Source: Halobellus limi
GTDB taxonomy: Archaea > Halobacteriota > Halobacteria > Halobacteriales > Haloferacaceae
Direction: 5' to 3'
NCBI RefSeq assembly: GCF_004799685.1
Contig: NZ_CP031311.1
Coordinates: 1,860,001 to 1,924,000, forward strand
Length of the DNA stretch: 64,000 nt
A program made the position numbers and the translations under genes. How positions within the stretch are numbered: position 1 is the stretch's first letter; the number at the start of each line of letters is the position of its first letter. The notes below the pieces were generated by a model that saw nothing but the letters and a program-made list of their open reading frames with translations, was not told where the DNA came from and made no database searches. This document shows positions 34,621-44,226 of the stretch, piece by piece.

Positions 34621-35772
34621 TCAGAAGTTCCGGTAGATGAGGTCGCGCTGGACCGCGCCGACGCCCTCGTAGGCCATCGGCATCCGGACGTCGCGGTAGA
34701 CGCGGGTGACCCGCTCGTCGTCGAGGAGCGCCCGGCCGCCGTGGAGTTTCATCGCCGTCTCCGCGCACTCGGCGGCGACTTCGGTGGCCTTCGCCTTCGC
34801 CATCGCGGCCCACCGCTCGGCGTCTTCGCCCTCCATCACGTGATCGACCGCCTGCCACAGCAGCGCGCGAGCGCTCTCGAACTCCATCCGCATCTCCGCG
34901 AGGTCGTGCTGTACGGACTGGAAGTCCGCCACCTGCCGGCCGAACTCCTCGCGGTCGTGGACGAACTCCCAGGCCTCCTCGATGGCGGCCGCGGCGAGGC
35001 CGATGCCGTGCGCCGCCACCCGGACCCGACCGGTGTTGAAGAACTCCGCGACCATCTTGAACCCGTTCCCGCGCTCGCCGACGAGGTTCCCCTCCGGCAC
35101 GCGGCAGTCGTCGAAGACGATGTGCGCCTGCTCGGACGCTCTGTAGGCCATCTTCTCGGGGATCGTTTCGGCCTCGTAGCCCGGCGCGTCCGTCGGGACG
35201 AGGAGCAGCGAGTGGTTGCCGTGCCGGTCGTCGGTGTCCTCCGTCTTCGCGTAGACGGTGATGTAGTCGCCGGAGACGCCGTTGCCGATCCAGTACTTCT
35301 CGCCGTTCAGGACCCACTCGTCGCCGTCGAGGCGAGCGCTCGTCTCCATCCCCGCGAGGTCGCTGCCCGTGTCGGGCTCGGAGATGGCCATCCCGGTCCG
35401 TTTCTCGCCCTCGGCGACCGCGCGGAGGTACTCTTCTCTCTGCTCCTCGGTGCCGAACTCCTGGAGGATCTCGGTCCCGAAGCTCTGGCTGACGATCCCG
35501 AGACCGAGTCCCGCGTCGGCGCGGAAGAACTCCTCGACGGCCGCGACGATCTCGTCGAGCGAACGGCCCGGGCCGCCGTACTCGGCGTCGATCTCCTGGG
35601 CGACCAGTCCCGCGTCGTGCGCGGCCTCGACGACGTCGACGGGGTACTCCCCCGAGTCGAAGTACTCGGCGGCGACGGGGGCCATCTGCTCTGCGGCGAA
35701 CGACCGCGCGCGGTCTTTCGCGACTCGCGCCTCCTCGGGAACGACGGTGTGTGACAGTATATCTGATTGCAT
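34621..35772 (-). CDS. Acyl-CoA dehydrogenase
   Basis: The 383-residue FAD enzyme should form trans-2-enoyl-CoA from acyl-CoA. AISEPDTGSDLAG (about 130-142) and KYWIGNG are the flavin/substrate segments, and the catalytic Glu lies in YEGVGAVQRDL (about residue 369). The N-terminal domain EVAKDRARSFA-type helices are intact. It lies 53 bases downstream of the acyl-CoA ligase gene on the same strand and probably belongs to the beta-oxidation operon. Confidence 0.9.
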   Translation of the reverse strand: MQSDILSHTVVPEEARVAKDRARSFAAEQMAPVAAEYFDSGEYPVDVVEAAHDAGLVAQEIDAEYGGPGRSLDEIVAAVEEFFRADAGLGLGIVSQSFGTEILQEFGTEEQREEYLRAVAEGEKRTGMAISEPDTGSDLAGMETSARLDGDEWVLNGEKYWIGNGVSGDYITVYAKTEDTDDRHGNHSLLLVPTDAPGYEAETIPEKMAYRASEQAHIVFDDCRVPEGNLVGERGNGFKMVAEFFNTGRVRVAAHGIGLAAAAIEEAWEFVHDREEFGRQVADFQSVQHDLAEMRMEFESARALLWQAVDHVMEGEDAERWAAMAKAKATEVAAECAETAMKLHGGRALLDDERVTRVYRDVRMPMAYEGVGAVQRDLIYRNF

Positions 35773-35825
35773 ATCTTTTTTCCGTGGTGTCAGTTGTCAA
35801 AAACCTCTGCGTGGGAGCCCCGATC

Positions 35826-37451
35826 TCAGTCCTCCAGCGGAAGCGAGCCGTGTTCGTCGGTGAACTGGTCTCGAAGGCTCTTCTTGTTGAACTTGTGGGT
35901 CGTCGTCTTCGGAATCTCGTCGACGAAACGGAATACATCGGGCAGCCACCACTTCGGGAACGTCTCCAGCAGGTGTTCCCGCAGCGTCTCCTCGTCGACG
36001 CTCGGATCGTCGGTCACGACGAACGCGACCGGCCGCTCCTGCCACTTCTCGTGGGGAACGCTGATCACGGCCGCCTCGGCGACGCCCTCGGCGTCGATGA
36101 GCGAATTTTCCAGTTCGACCGACGAGATCCACTCCCCGCCGCTCTTGATCGCGTCGTCGATCCGGTCGACGATGTCGAGGTACCCGTACTCGTCGATGGT
36201 GCCGACGTCGCCGGTCTTGAACCACCCGTCCTCGGAGAACGACGTCTCGTTGGCCTCGGGACGCTTGAAGTAGCCGTCGGTCAGCCACGGCGACCGCGCG
36301 TGGATCTCCCCGGGCGTCTCCCCGTCGTGTGGCACCGGCTCGCCGTCGGTGTCGCGCAGGCGGATCCGCGCGCCCGGCGCGGGAATGCCCGCCTTCCGCT
36401 TGAGTTCGTAGCGCTTCTCCTCGGGGAGGTCCTGCATCTCCGTCGTCTCGAAGGTGTTCGCCAGGTGCGGCGACGCCTCGGTCATCCCGTAGCCCTGGTA
36501 GATCGGGGCCTCGTACACCTCCTCGAACTTCTGCATCAGCGACGCCGGCGGCGCGCTGCCCCCCGTGAGCACGCGGTCGAGGGTGTCGAGCGGTTCGCCC
36601 TCGGCGGATTCGAGGTAGCTGTCCATCTCGATCCAGACGGTCGGGACCGCCGCGGCGACGGTCACGTCCTCGGCGTCGATCAGGTCCGCGACCGCCTGCG
36701 GGGAGGTGTGTTGTCCCGGAAGCACGAGCTTCGATCCGTAGAACGTCCCCGAGTAGGGGAAGCCCCAGCCGTTGACGTGGAACATCGGGACGACCGGCAT
36801 CACGGTGTCGTTCTCGCCGACGCCGAAGACGTCGACGTGCCCGTGGACCAGCGTGTGGAGGAACATCCTGCGGTGACGGTACTGGACGCCCTTCGGGAGG
36901 CCCGTCGTGCCGGAGGTGTAACACAGCGCGAACTCCCGCTCCTCGTCGAGTTCGGGCCAGTCGTACTCGGTGTCGTAGCCCGCGATGAACGACTCGTAGT
37001 CGACGACCTCCTCGAGGTCGGTGTCCGGGACCGCGTCGTCGAGTACGACGTACTGCTCGACGGTTTCGAGGTCGTCGGCGATGGCCTCGACGGTGTCGAG
37101 GAACTCGGGGTCGACGAACAGCATCCGGTCTTCGGCCTCGTTTATGATCTCCACGAGGTGGTGTTCCGGAAGCCGGTGGTTCGTCGTGTGGATGCTCCGG
37201 CCGCTGCAGGAGGGGCCGAAGTAGAGCTCGTAGTGACGGTAGTGGTTGACCGCCATCACCGACACGCGGTCGCCGCCCTCGAGGCCGTAGTCGTCGAGGG
37301 CGTGAGCGAGCTTACAGATCCGCTCGTAGGCGTCCGCGTAGGTGTAGCGGTGGATCGATCCGTCCGCCAGTTTCGAGACGATCTCCTTGTGGTCGAAGAG
37401 GTCGACCGCCCGTTGCAGGAACTTCGTGATCGTGAGTTCGTAGTCCTTCAT
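35826..37451 (-). CDS. AMP-forming acyl-CoA ligase
   Basis: The 541-residue ligase has the P-loop YTSGTTGLPKG, YQGYGMTEASPH, GWFKTGDVG and KSGGEWISSVELE, with the adenylation Lys kept in TTTHKFNKKS near the C terminus (His replaces the Gly before Lys). The HHTTNHRLPEH-like early region (IHTTNHRLPEH) is typical of medium/long-chain fatty acyl-CoA ligases. It activates a fatty or aromatic acid. The ATG at 37451 follows the OB-fold gene by 14 bases; the longer frame upstream is an artefact of that gene's antisense-like frame. Confidence 0.9.
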   Translation of the reverse strand: MKDYELTITKFLQRAVDLFDHKEIVSKLADGSIHRYTYADAYERICKLAHALDDYGLEGGDRVSVMAVNHYRHYELYFGPSCSGRSIHTTNHRLPEHHLVEIINEAEDRMLFVDPEFLDTVEAIADDLETVEQYVVLDDAVPDTDLEEVVDYESFIAGYDTEYDWPELDEEREFALCYTSGTTGLPKGVQYRHRRMFLHTLVHGHVDVFGVGENDTVMPVVPMFHVNGWGFPYSGTFYGSKLVLPGQHTSPQAVADLIDAEDVTVAAAVPTVWIEMDSYLESAEGEPLDTLDRVLTGGSAPPASLMQKFEEVYEAPIYQGYGMTEASPHLANTFETTEMQDLPEEKRYELKRKAGIPAPGARIRLRDTDGEPVPHDGETPGEIHARSPWLTDGYFKRPEANETSFSEDGWFKTGDVGTIDEYGYLDIVDRIDDAIKSGGEWISSVELENSLIDAEGVAEAAVISVPHEKWQERPVAFVVTDDPSVDEETLREHLLETFPKWWLPDVFRFVDEIPKTTTHKFNKKSLRDQFTDEHGSLPLED

Positions 37452-37465
37452 GTCTCGTTTCTTGT

Positions 37466-38002
37466 CTACTCCTGTGGTTCGAACCGGTAAAAAACCCGCT
37501 CGTGGTCGACCGGGCCGTCGATCTCGACGATCTTCATCTCGACGGGATCGCCGATCGCGAGGTCGTCGTACTCCGCGTCGTCGATCCGCGCCGAGAGCTT
37601 CACGGGCCCGAGGTCGACGATGCCCGTGACGAACGGGACCTCCTCTTCCATCCCCATCGGCGCGCCCGCTCGGACCGTCGAGAACGCGAAGAGTTCGCCC
37701 TCGTGCGGGAGGTCGACGTACTCCAGATCCTCGCTCCGACACTCCGGACAGACGATCCGCGGCGGGAAGTGGAGTTCGCCGCACTCCTCGCACCGCGTCG
37801 TCGTCAACTGTCCGTCCCGGAGGTTGTCGTAGAACTCGACGATCTCCGTCGTCGCCTCGTTCTGTAGCTCGTAGAAGTCGAGCAGTCGGGGCAACTCGAT
37901 CGTCTTCGGGATCTCGACGACGTCCCTGTCGGTCCCGCCGTCGGTCACCGCCTCTGCGCCGCTTCGGAGTTCGTCCGCGTTGTCTCTGTCGTTCTCGTTC
38001 AT
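37466..38002 (-). CDS. DUF35-type zinc-ribbon / OB-fold protein, thiolase partner
   Basis: The 178-residue protein has a four-Cys zinc ribbon (CEECGELHFPPRIVCPEC, about 82-99) followed by an OB-fold (LFAFSTVR, VTGIVDLG). DUF35 proteins bind CoA substrates and form complexes with thiolases or HMG-CoA synthase in archaea. The gene overlaps the thiolase stop by four bases (ATGA), consistent with a coupled complex. The N-terminal 40 residues are a charged extension. Confidence 0.88.
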   Translation of the reverse strand: MNENDRDNADELRSGAEAVTDGGTDRDVVEIPKTIELPRLLDFYELQNEATTEIVEFYDNLRDGQLTTTRCEECGELHFPPRIVCPECRSEDLEYVDLPHEGELFAFSTVRAGAPMGMEEEVPFVTGIVDLGPVKLSARIDDAEYDDLAIGDPVEMKIVEIDGPVDHERVFYRFEPQE

Positions 38003-39189
38003 GGTCGACCTCGCGCGAGGGTCATCACGCTGTGCACCGAGGCGCTGCCGCTGAGGTTGTGGATCAGCCCGGTCTCGGGGTCCGGTACCTGCCGCTCGGG
38101 CTCGACGGTGCCGCGGAACTGGTTGAACACCTCCAGCGCCTGCGAGACGCCGGTCGCTCCCAGCGGGTGTCCACAGCCCAGCAGTCCGCCACGGGGGTTG
38201 ACGGCGATGTCGCCGTCGAGTTCGCTGCGGCCCTCCTCGATGAATTTCCCGCCTTCCCCCTTCTCGACCCAGCCGAGGTCCTCGTACTCGACGATCTCGC
38301 TGATCGAGAAGCAGTCGTGGACTTCCGCGACGTCGAGTTCGTCGACGGGGTCGTCGATGCCGGCCTGCTCGTAGGCCTGTTCGGCCGCCTTCGTCGCCTG
38401 CGGCCACGCCGACATCGACGGGAGGTTGTTGATCGAGTTGCTGCCGAGACACGTCTGGCCGCTGCCGGTGATCCAGGCGGCCTCGTCTGTGACCTCTCTG
38501 GCTTTCTCCTCGTTCATCAGGATCAGCCCCGCCGCGCCGTCGGTGACGCCGCTGCAGTCGTACAGACACAGCGGCGGCGACAGCTCGAAGGAGTCGTAGA
38601 CGTCTTCGACGGACACCTCCTTTTGGAAGTGCGCGAACGCGTTGTTCGCCGCGTGGGTCTTGTTCTTCGCGGCCACCTGCGCGAGTTGCTCGCGGGTGGT
38701 GTCGTACTCGTGCATATGCCGCTGGGCGACCATCGCGAAGTACGGCGGCGCGTTGAAGCCGTTGACGCCGTCGAACTCCCGATCCATCACGTTGGCCATA
38801 CTGGTCTGCGCCTCGGGGGTGTACTCCCGCGGGAGGTTCATCTTCTCGACCCCGAGCACCAGCGCCGTGTCGATCTGCCCCGCGGCGATGGCGAGCCACG
38901 CGTACCGCAGCGCGGCCTGCCCGCTCGCGCAGGCGAGTTCCGTCCGCGCGATCATACTGTCGACGTCAACGCCGAGCAGTTCCGCGACCATCGGCGCGAC
39001 GTGCGTCTGGAAGGCGAACCGTTCGGGCTGGACGGAGCCCACGAAGAGCCCCTCGATGTCGTCGGGCGTCACGTCCGGGACGTCCTCGAAGGTGGCCTTG
39101 CCGGCCTCCTGGATCAGGTCCTTGTAGCTGGCCTCGCGGACGCCCCACTTCGTGTGGCCGCCGCCGACGATGCCGACGTTTCGCGTCAT
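37999..39189 (-). CDS. Thiolase family protein (acetyl-CoA acyltransferase)
   Basis: The 396-residue thiolase has the nucleophile Cys in ELACASGQAALRY (about 86-98), HDCFS with the active-site His, and CGHPLGATG with the final Cys near the C terminus. It belongs to the SCP2-like branch usually found with a DUF35 partner. It should cleave 3-ketoacyl-CoA. It starts one base after the HAD/ECH stop and overlaps the DUF35 start. Confidence 0.9.
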   Translation of the reverse strand: MTRNVGIVGGGHTKWGVREASYKDLIQEAGKATFEDVPDVTPDDIEGLFVGSVQPERFAFQTHVAPMVAELLGVDVDSMIARTELACASGQAALRYAWLAIAAGQIDTALVLGVEKMNLPREYTPEAQTSMANVMDREFDGVNGFNAPPYFAMVAQRHMHEYDTTREQLAQVAAKNKTHAANNAFAHFQKEVSVEDVYDSFELSPPLCLYDCSGVTDGAAGLILMNEEKAREVTDEAAWITGSGQTCLGSNSINNLPSMSAWPQATKAAEQAYEQAGIDDPVDELDVAEVHDCFSISEIVEYEDLGWVEKGEGGKFIEEGRSELDGDIAVNPRGGLLGCGHPLGATGVSQALEVFNQFRGTVEPERQVPDPETGLIHNLSGSASVHSVMTLARGRP

Positions 39190-39190
39190 C

Positions 39191-41137
39191 TCACTCGCCC
39201 CCGAAGTCGGGTTCGCGGTCCTGGTTGAACGCCGCCACGCCTTCGAGCATATCGTCCGTCGTCGCGAGCAGGCCGAAGCCCTGGCTCTCCAGCGTGAGGC
39301 CGGTGTCGAGACTCGCGTTCTGCCCCTCCTGGATCACGTTCTTCGCGACTTCCAGCGCGGTCTGCGGCCCGTTCGCGAGGTCGTCTGTGACGTCGTCGAT
39401 CAGTTCCTCGAACTCGTCGTCCTCGACCGCGCGGTTGAGGATGCCCCACTCCTCGGCGCGCTCGGCGGACAGTTGCATCCCGCGGTAGACCATCTCCTTC
39501 GTCCGCGGCTCGCCGATGAGCCGGACGAGCCGCTGGGTGCCGCCGCCGCCGGGGATCAGGCCCAGGTCGATCTCGGGGCTGCCCAGCGTCGACCCCTCGG
39601 TGGCGTAGCGGAGGTCGCAGGCGAGCGTGATTTCGAGGCCCGCACCCAGACAGAAGCCGTCGATCTTCGCGATCGTCGGTCGCGGATACTCGTAGATCGT
39701 CTGGACGGTCTCGTCGACGCTCGCGAGGTCGGTCGGTTCGGCGGTGGTGAAGCCGGTGATGTCCGCACCGGCCGAGAAGGCGCGGTCGCCCGCCCCCTCG
39801 AAGACGACGCAGGCGACGTCCTCGTCGTCGACCGATTCGAGGACGCGCTTGACCTCGTCGAACATATCCGTCGAGAAGGCGTTGAGCCGCTCTTCGCGGT
39901 CGAAGACCACGTTTAGCACGCCGTCGTCGGTCAGTTCGTGGGAGATGTAGTGGTACGGACCGCCGTCGCGGTAGTCGTAGAACCCCCGTCCCGCCTTCTC
40001 GCCGGTGTGACCGTTCTCGACGAGTTCGACGAGGTAGTCGTCGGGTTCGTAGCGCTCCGCGCCCGTGCGCTCGTGGAGCGATTCCAGTTTCTCCAGCACG
40101 TTGTCGAGGCCGAGCTTGTCCGCGGTTCGACAGGTCCCCTCGGGGAGGCCGCCGCCGAGGCGCATCCCGACGTCGATGTCCTCGGGGTCGGCGACGTCGT
40201 CGCCGACGAGCCGGGCTGCCTCGTTGATCATCCGCGCCTCGATTCGGAGCGTGTCGACCCCCTCGCCGTCGGTCGGCTCGTAGTTCACGCCCTCGCCGTC
40301 CTCGTAGTCGTAGAAGCCCTTGCCCGTCTTCCGTCCGAGGTTGTCGTTTTCGACCCGAGAGCGGATCGAGTCGGGGACGGGGAGGTCCCACTGGTCGCGG
40401 GAGTGAGTGAAGATGTCCAGTCCACCGAAATCGTTGAGTTCGAACGGACCCATCGGATAGCCGCGCTGGAAGATCATCGCGGCGTCGACGTCCTGGATCT
40501 CGACGTCGCCCTCGTCGAGCATAAAGCCCGCCTCGCCCATCAGCGGCGTCAGGACGTTGTTGACGACGAACTGGGGGACGTCCTTTCGAACCCTGATCGG
40601 CGTCTTATCGAGCGACTCGACGAACTCGACGGCGGCGTCGACGACCCCCTCGTCGGTCTCCTCGCCCGAGGCGACCTCGACGAGGTCCATCTTCACCGGC
40701 GGGTTGAAAAAGTGCATCCCGCAGACGTACTCGGGGTGTTCGGTCGCCTCCGCGATGTCGGTCACGCGGAGGCTGGAGGTGTTCGTCGCCATAATCGTCT
40801 CCGGCCCGGACGCCGCGTCCACGTCGGCGAAGATGTCTCGCTTGATCTCCAGATCCTCCGGTGCGGCCTCGATCACGAGGTCGGCGTCGGCGACGGCGGC
40901 CTCCAGATCGACTGTCGTCGAAACCCTGTCGAGGACGTCCTCGGGGTCCTCCTCGAGTTGCCCCTTCTCGGCGAGTTTGCCGAGGCTCCACTCGATCTGG
41001 TCGTACCCGTCTTCGACGAGTTCTTCCTCGATATCGCGCATCACGACGTCGTAGCCGGCGATGGCGGCCACTTCGGCGATACCGTGGCCCATACTGCCGG
41101 CTCCGAGAACCGCGACGCTCTCGATTTCTGCGTCCAT
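39191..41137 (-). CDS. 3-hydroxyacyl-CoA dehydrogenase / enoyl-CoA hydratase fusion
   Basis: The 648-residue protein joins two beta-oxidation activities. The N-terminal Rossmann dehydrogenase has VLGAGSMGHG (10-19), MATNTSSL and HFFNPP; a second dehydrogenase C-domain follows with KTGKGFYDY. The C-terminal crotonase domain has GDRAFSAGADI, GAGLEITLACD and GSPEIDLGLIPGGGGTQR, keeping both catalytic Glu. The order (dehydrogenase first) is the archaeal arrangement, reversed from bacterial FadB. ATG 41137 opens the Rossmann fold directly. It heads the operon HAD/ECH, thiolase, DUF35, ligase, probably acyl-CoA dehydrogenase. Confidence 0.92.
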   Translation of the reverse strand: MDAEIESVAVLGAGSMGHGIAEVAAIAGYDVVMRDIEEELVEDGYDQIEWSLGKLAEKGQLEEDPEDVLDRVSTTVDLEAAVADADLVIEAAPEDLEIKRDIFADVDAASGPETIMATNTSSLRVTDIAEATEHPEYVCGMHFFNPPVKMDLVEVASGEETDEGVVDAAVEFVESLDKTPIRVRKDVPQFVVNNVLTPLMGEAGFMLDEGDVEIQDVDAAMIFQRGYPMGPFELNDFGGLDIFTHSRDQWDLPVPDSIRSRVENDNLGRKTGKGFYDYEDGEGVNYEPTDGEGVDTLRIEARMINEAARLVGDDVADPEDIDVGMRLGGGLPEGTCRTADKLGLDNVLEKLESLHERTGAERYEPDDYLVELVENGHTGEKAGRGFYDYRDGGPYHYISHELTDDGVLNVVFDREERLNAFSTDMFDEVKRVLESVDDEDVACVVFEGAGDRAFSAGADITGFTTAEPTDLASVDETVQTIYEYPRPTIAKIDGFCLGAGLEITLACDLRYATEGSTLGSPEIDLGLIPGGGGTQRLVRLIGEPRTKEMVYRGMQLSAERAEEWGILNRAVEDDEFEELIDDVTDDLANGPQTALEVAKNVIQEGQNASLDTGLTLESQGFGLLATTDDMLEGVAAFNQDREPDFGGE

Positions 41138-41430
41138 CGAGTGAAAATTCGGATCACACGTATTGAATGTAACGGTGCGACGGTGTCTCACGGATGGTGT
41201 GGTCTCACCATTCACGGGGGACGTGGTAGCGGTATTCGTACAGGGGTGAACAGCGCGTGAGACGGGTTCGGTTCGACGTCGCGGCCCCCCGTCCGCGCTC
41301 GGCGGCGCGCTCGGCCGTGCCGGCGACCTCGTCGGCGGCGGTGGCCCGCACCACATCCCGGCAGTCGATGACGCGACCCGGCCGTCGACGGCGAAATTTC
41401 ACGCGCCAACCGAGCGACGGCCTCCGAGCG

Positions 41431-42453
41431 CTAGTCGCCGCTGCGGAGGCCGCCGAGTCGCTTGCGGAGGCCCTCCCTGTCGTCGTACAGCGACGTGATC
41501 GACGGCACGATGCCGTCTCGGAAGTACAGGAAGAGGACGGTGAGAAGCAGGCCGAACGCGACGGTCCGCCACTGCCCGAAGTTCCCGAGCAGGTTGTCGA
41601 TGTAGATGATGACCGCAGCGCCGACCAGCGGTCCGTACCGCGACCGGAGGCCGCCCAGCACCAGGATGATGAGGACGAGCACGTCCACGGAGTTGAAACT
41701 GAACAGTGACGGGATGATGATGCCGGTCGTCTGCCCGTAGAACGGCCCCACGAGCCCGATGATGAACGTGCTGATGAACCCGGCGAACACCTTCAGCCGG
41801 ACGACGTCGACGCCCGTCGCGCGGGCGGCGAACTCGTCCTGGCGGATCGCGTCGAACGCCAGCCCGTACTTCGAGCGGTTCAGCCAGGTGTACACGCCGA
41901 GCACCGCGGCGAAGATGGCGAGCAGGACGTAGAACTGGATCGCGTACGAGCCGAGTCCGGTCACCTGTTCGACGGCCGGCAGCTGGAGCCCGTTGAACGG
42001 GAACCCGGTGCTGCCGCGGGTGATGTCGCGAAGCCCGACGAGCACCTCGGAGATGATCATCTGGAAGGCGAACGTCACGATTGCTAGGACGATCACCGTG
42101 AACTGCCGGCGGGCGGCCACGTAGCAGACGATCGATCCGAAGACGCCGGCCACGAACGCGCCCAAGAGCAGCGTGATCCACGGCGAGATCCCGAGATACT
42201 GGGCGGTCAGCGCGGTCGTGTACGCGCCGACCGCCGCGATCCCGCCCATAAAGAGGATCAGCTGATCGGTCTCGCCGAAGACGATGTTGAGCGCCATCGC
42301 GAAGATGGCGAAGATCATCACGCGGATGAAGCGCCGCGAGATGTAGGTCGTCGCGGGGTCGAAAAAGAGGAACGGCACTGCCAGGAGTGCGGCGAACACG
42401 ACGGCGGTTGTGAGTCTGTCCCGAGTCAGGGCGTCTGCGCCAGTTCGGTTCAT
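41431..42453 (-). CDS. livM: Second Liv-type ABC importer, permease LivM
   Basis: The 340-residue membrane protein has about ten spans. The LivM region is divergent (LNIVFGETDQLILFMGG), but VLVLIILVLGGLRSRYGPLVG near the C terminus is clear. Its ATG overlaps the LivH stop by four bases, so the pair is coupled. With livG, livF and livK nearby it makes a complete importer. Confidence 0.9.
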   Translation of the reverse strand: MNRTGADALTRDRLTTAVVFAALLAVPFLFFDPATTYISRRFIRVMIFAIFAMALNIVFGETDQLILFMGGIAAVGAYTTALTAQYLGISPWITLLLGAFVAGVFGSIVCYVAARRQFTVIVLAIVTFAFQMIISEVLVGLRDITRGSTGFPFNGLQLPAVEQVTGLGSYAIQFYVLLAIFAAVLGVYTWLNRSKYGLAFDAIRQDEFAARATGVDVVRLKVFAGFISTFIIGLVGPFYGQTTGIIIPSLFSFNSVDVLVLIILVLGGLRSRYGPLVGAAVIIYIDNLLGNFGQWRTVAFGLLLTVLFLYFRDGIVPSITSLYDDREGLRKRLGGLRSGD

Positions 42454-43304
42454 GATATCTGCTCCGGTTTGTAGATCAGCACGGCGATCGCGACGGCGAA
42501 GAGCGTCACTGTGGACAGGTACGAGCCGAACAGCGCGCCCGCGACCGTGATGACGATACCGAGGACGATGCCCGCGGCGACGGTGCCTCTGATGCTGTCG
42601 ACGCCGCCGACGATCGAGACCATAATCGCGAACGTGGTCAACTCGAAGGCGCTCGCGGGCGTCACCTCGGCGTCGAGGGCGTAGAGGATGCCCCCCGCCG
42701 CGGCGATGGCCGCGCTCAACACGAACACGATCGACTGCACCCGACGGGGACGGATGCCGCAGAGGATCGCGCCCGTCTCGTCCTGGATGACGGTCCGCGT
42801 TGCAACCCCGAGGTAGGTGTGGTTGAAGAAGTAGTAAATGAGTCCGAACAGGACCCCCGCAGACACGATAACCGCCATCGAGGACCCCGTTATTCCAGCG
42901 CCGCCGACCGACACCGACGGGACGCCGCTCTCGAGGAAGTAGCTCCCGGCCAGGTAGACGAAGAGCAGGCCCTCGAACAGTAACGACAGCCCGAGCGTGA
43001 CGAAGATGCCGAGAAGCACTCGGTCTTCGCCTTCTTCCCGGTAGACGAGCGATAGTACCGATCGGTCCAACGCGAACGCGAACAGGGCGACGGCGACGAT
43101 CCCGCCGAGTCCGGCGACGAGCAGCCCGGGGACGACTCCCAGGAGCAGGGAACACACGATGACGGCGATGACCGCGAAAACGCCGAGCATGAGGTTGAGA
43201 ATGCCCCCCAACCCGAAGACGAGCGTGATCCCCAACCCGAGGAGCGAGAGGATCATCCCCCTCGCCAGCCCGTCGATAAGCAGTTCTACGCCTCTGGCAA
43301 ACAT
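42450..43304 (-). CDS. livH: Second Liv-type ABC importer, permease LivH
   Basis: The 284-residue permease begins IDGLARGMILSLLGLGITLVFGLGG, a LivH start, and carries IVGGVDSIRGTVAAGIVLG near the end. The TATA-like TATTTATAC sits about 27 bases before the ATG. It is divergent from livG across a shared 196-base control region. Confidence 0.9.
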   Translation of the reverse strand: MFARGVELLIDGLARGMILSLLGLGITLVFGLGGILNLMLGVFAVIAVIVCSLLLGVVPGLLVAGLGGIVAVALFAFALDRSVLSLVYREEGEDRVLLGIFVTLGLSLLFEGLLFVYLAGSYFLESGVPSVSVGGAGITGSSMAVIVSAGVLFGLIYYFFNHTYLGVATRTVIQDETGAILCGIRPRRVQSIVFVLSAAIAAAGGILYALDAEVTPASAFELTTFAIMVSIVGGVDSIRGTVAAGIVLGIVITVAGALFGSYLSTVTLFAVAIAVLIYKPEQIS

Positions 43305-43500
43305 AGTGGCTCATCGTTGGACTGTGTGTATAAATATTATGGATACCGAACCGCTTCCCGCGAAACTGGCCCCGGGGTCGGTTCCGACGTCGGTTCCAAC
43401 ACGTCGGTTTCGTGACGACGATCTCACACATTGCCGCGGATCCGACGATCGGACCCCGATCACCGAATTATTTATGTAGAATCGTGGGAAAGCCGAGTCT

Positions 43501-44226
43501 GTGCTAACCGCCACCAACGTAACCAAGCGATTCGGCGGGCTAGTCGCCGTCGACGACGTCGATTTCGCCATCGGCGACGAGGAGATCGTGGGACTGATCG
43601 GACCGAACGGGGCCGGCAAGACGACTCTGTTCAACACCATCACGGGCGTGCACCCCCCGAACGAGGGTTCGATCACGTTCAACGGCGAAGAACTGGTCGG
43701 CAAGACCCCGAACCAGGTGGCCCAACTCGGCGTCGCCCGGACCTTTCAGGCGGTCCGGACGTTCAACGAATCGAGCGTCCTCGACAACGCGACGGTGGGC
43801 GCGGTGTTCGGAAACGACGAGTCCGTCTCGATGACCGAGGCGACCGAGCGCGCCCGTGAAGCGCTCGCGTTCGTCGGACTGGGCGGCCGCGAGGAGGAAG
43901 AGGCCGGGTCGCTGACGATCGCCGACCGGAAGCAACTCGAACTCGCGAAGGGCCTCGCCGCCGGTCCCGACCTCATCCTCGTCGACGAGATCGGCGCGGG
44001 GCTCACGCCGGCGGAGATCGAAGAGATCACCCAGACCTTAGAACGCGCCCGCGACGAGCGCGGGATCTCGGTGTTCTGGATCGAACACATCATGGAGGCG
44101 ATCATGAGCGTCACCGACCGTATCATCGTCCTCAACCGGGGCGAGAAGATCGCCGACGGCACCCCCGAGGAGGTCCGTTCGAACGAGGAGGTCACCCAGG
44201 CGTACCTGGGGGAGGTCGAATCGTGA
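43501..44226 (+). CDS. livG: Second Liv-type ABC importer, ATPase LivG
   Basis: The 241-residue ATPase has GPNGAGKTT, a weak signature ending LTIADRKQLELAKGL and LILVDEIGAGLTP as Walker B, typical LivG features. The start is GTG; TTATTTATG (about 43469-43477) lies 24-32 bases upstream, supporting a leaderless GTG start. The stop overlaps the livF start. Confidence 0.9.
   Translation: MLTATNVTKRFGGLVAVDDVDFAIGDEEIVGLIGPNGAGKTTLFNTITGVHPPNEGSITFNGEELVGKTPNQVAQLGVARTFQAVRTFNESSVLDNATVGAVFGNDESVSMTEATERAREALAFVGLGGREEEEAGSLTIADRKQLELAKGLAAGPDLILVDEIGAGLTPAEIEEITQTLERARDERGISVFWIEHIMEAIMSVTDRIIVLNRGEKIADGTPEEVRSNEEVTQAYLGEVES

Noticed and set aside
37452-37793. N-terminal extension of the acyl-CoA ligase frame
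   Set aside because: It runs through the DUF35 gene in another frame; the ligase fold begins at ATG 37451, 14 bases after the DUF35 stop.
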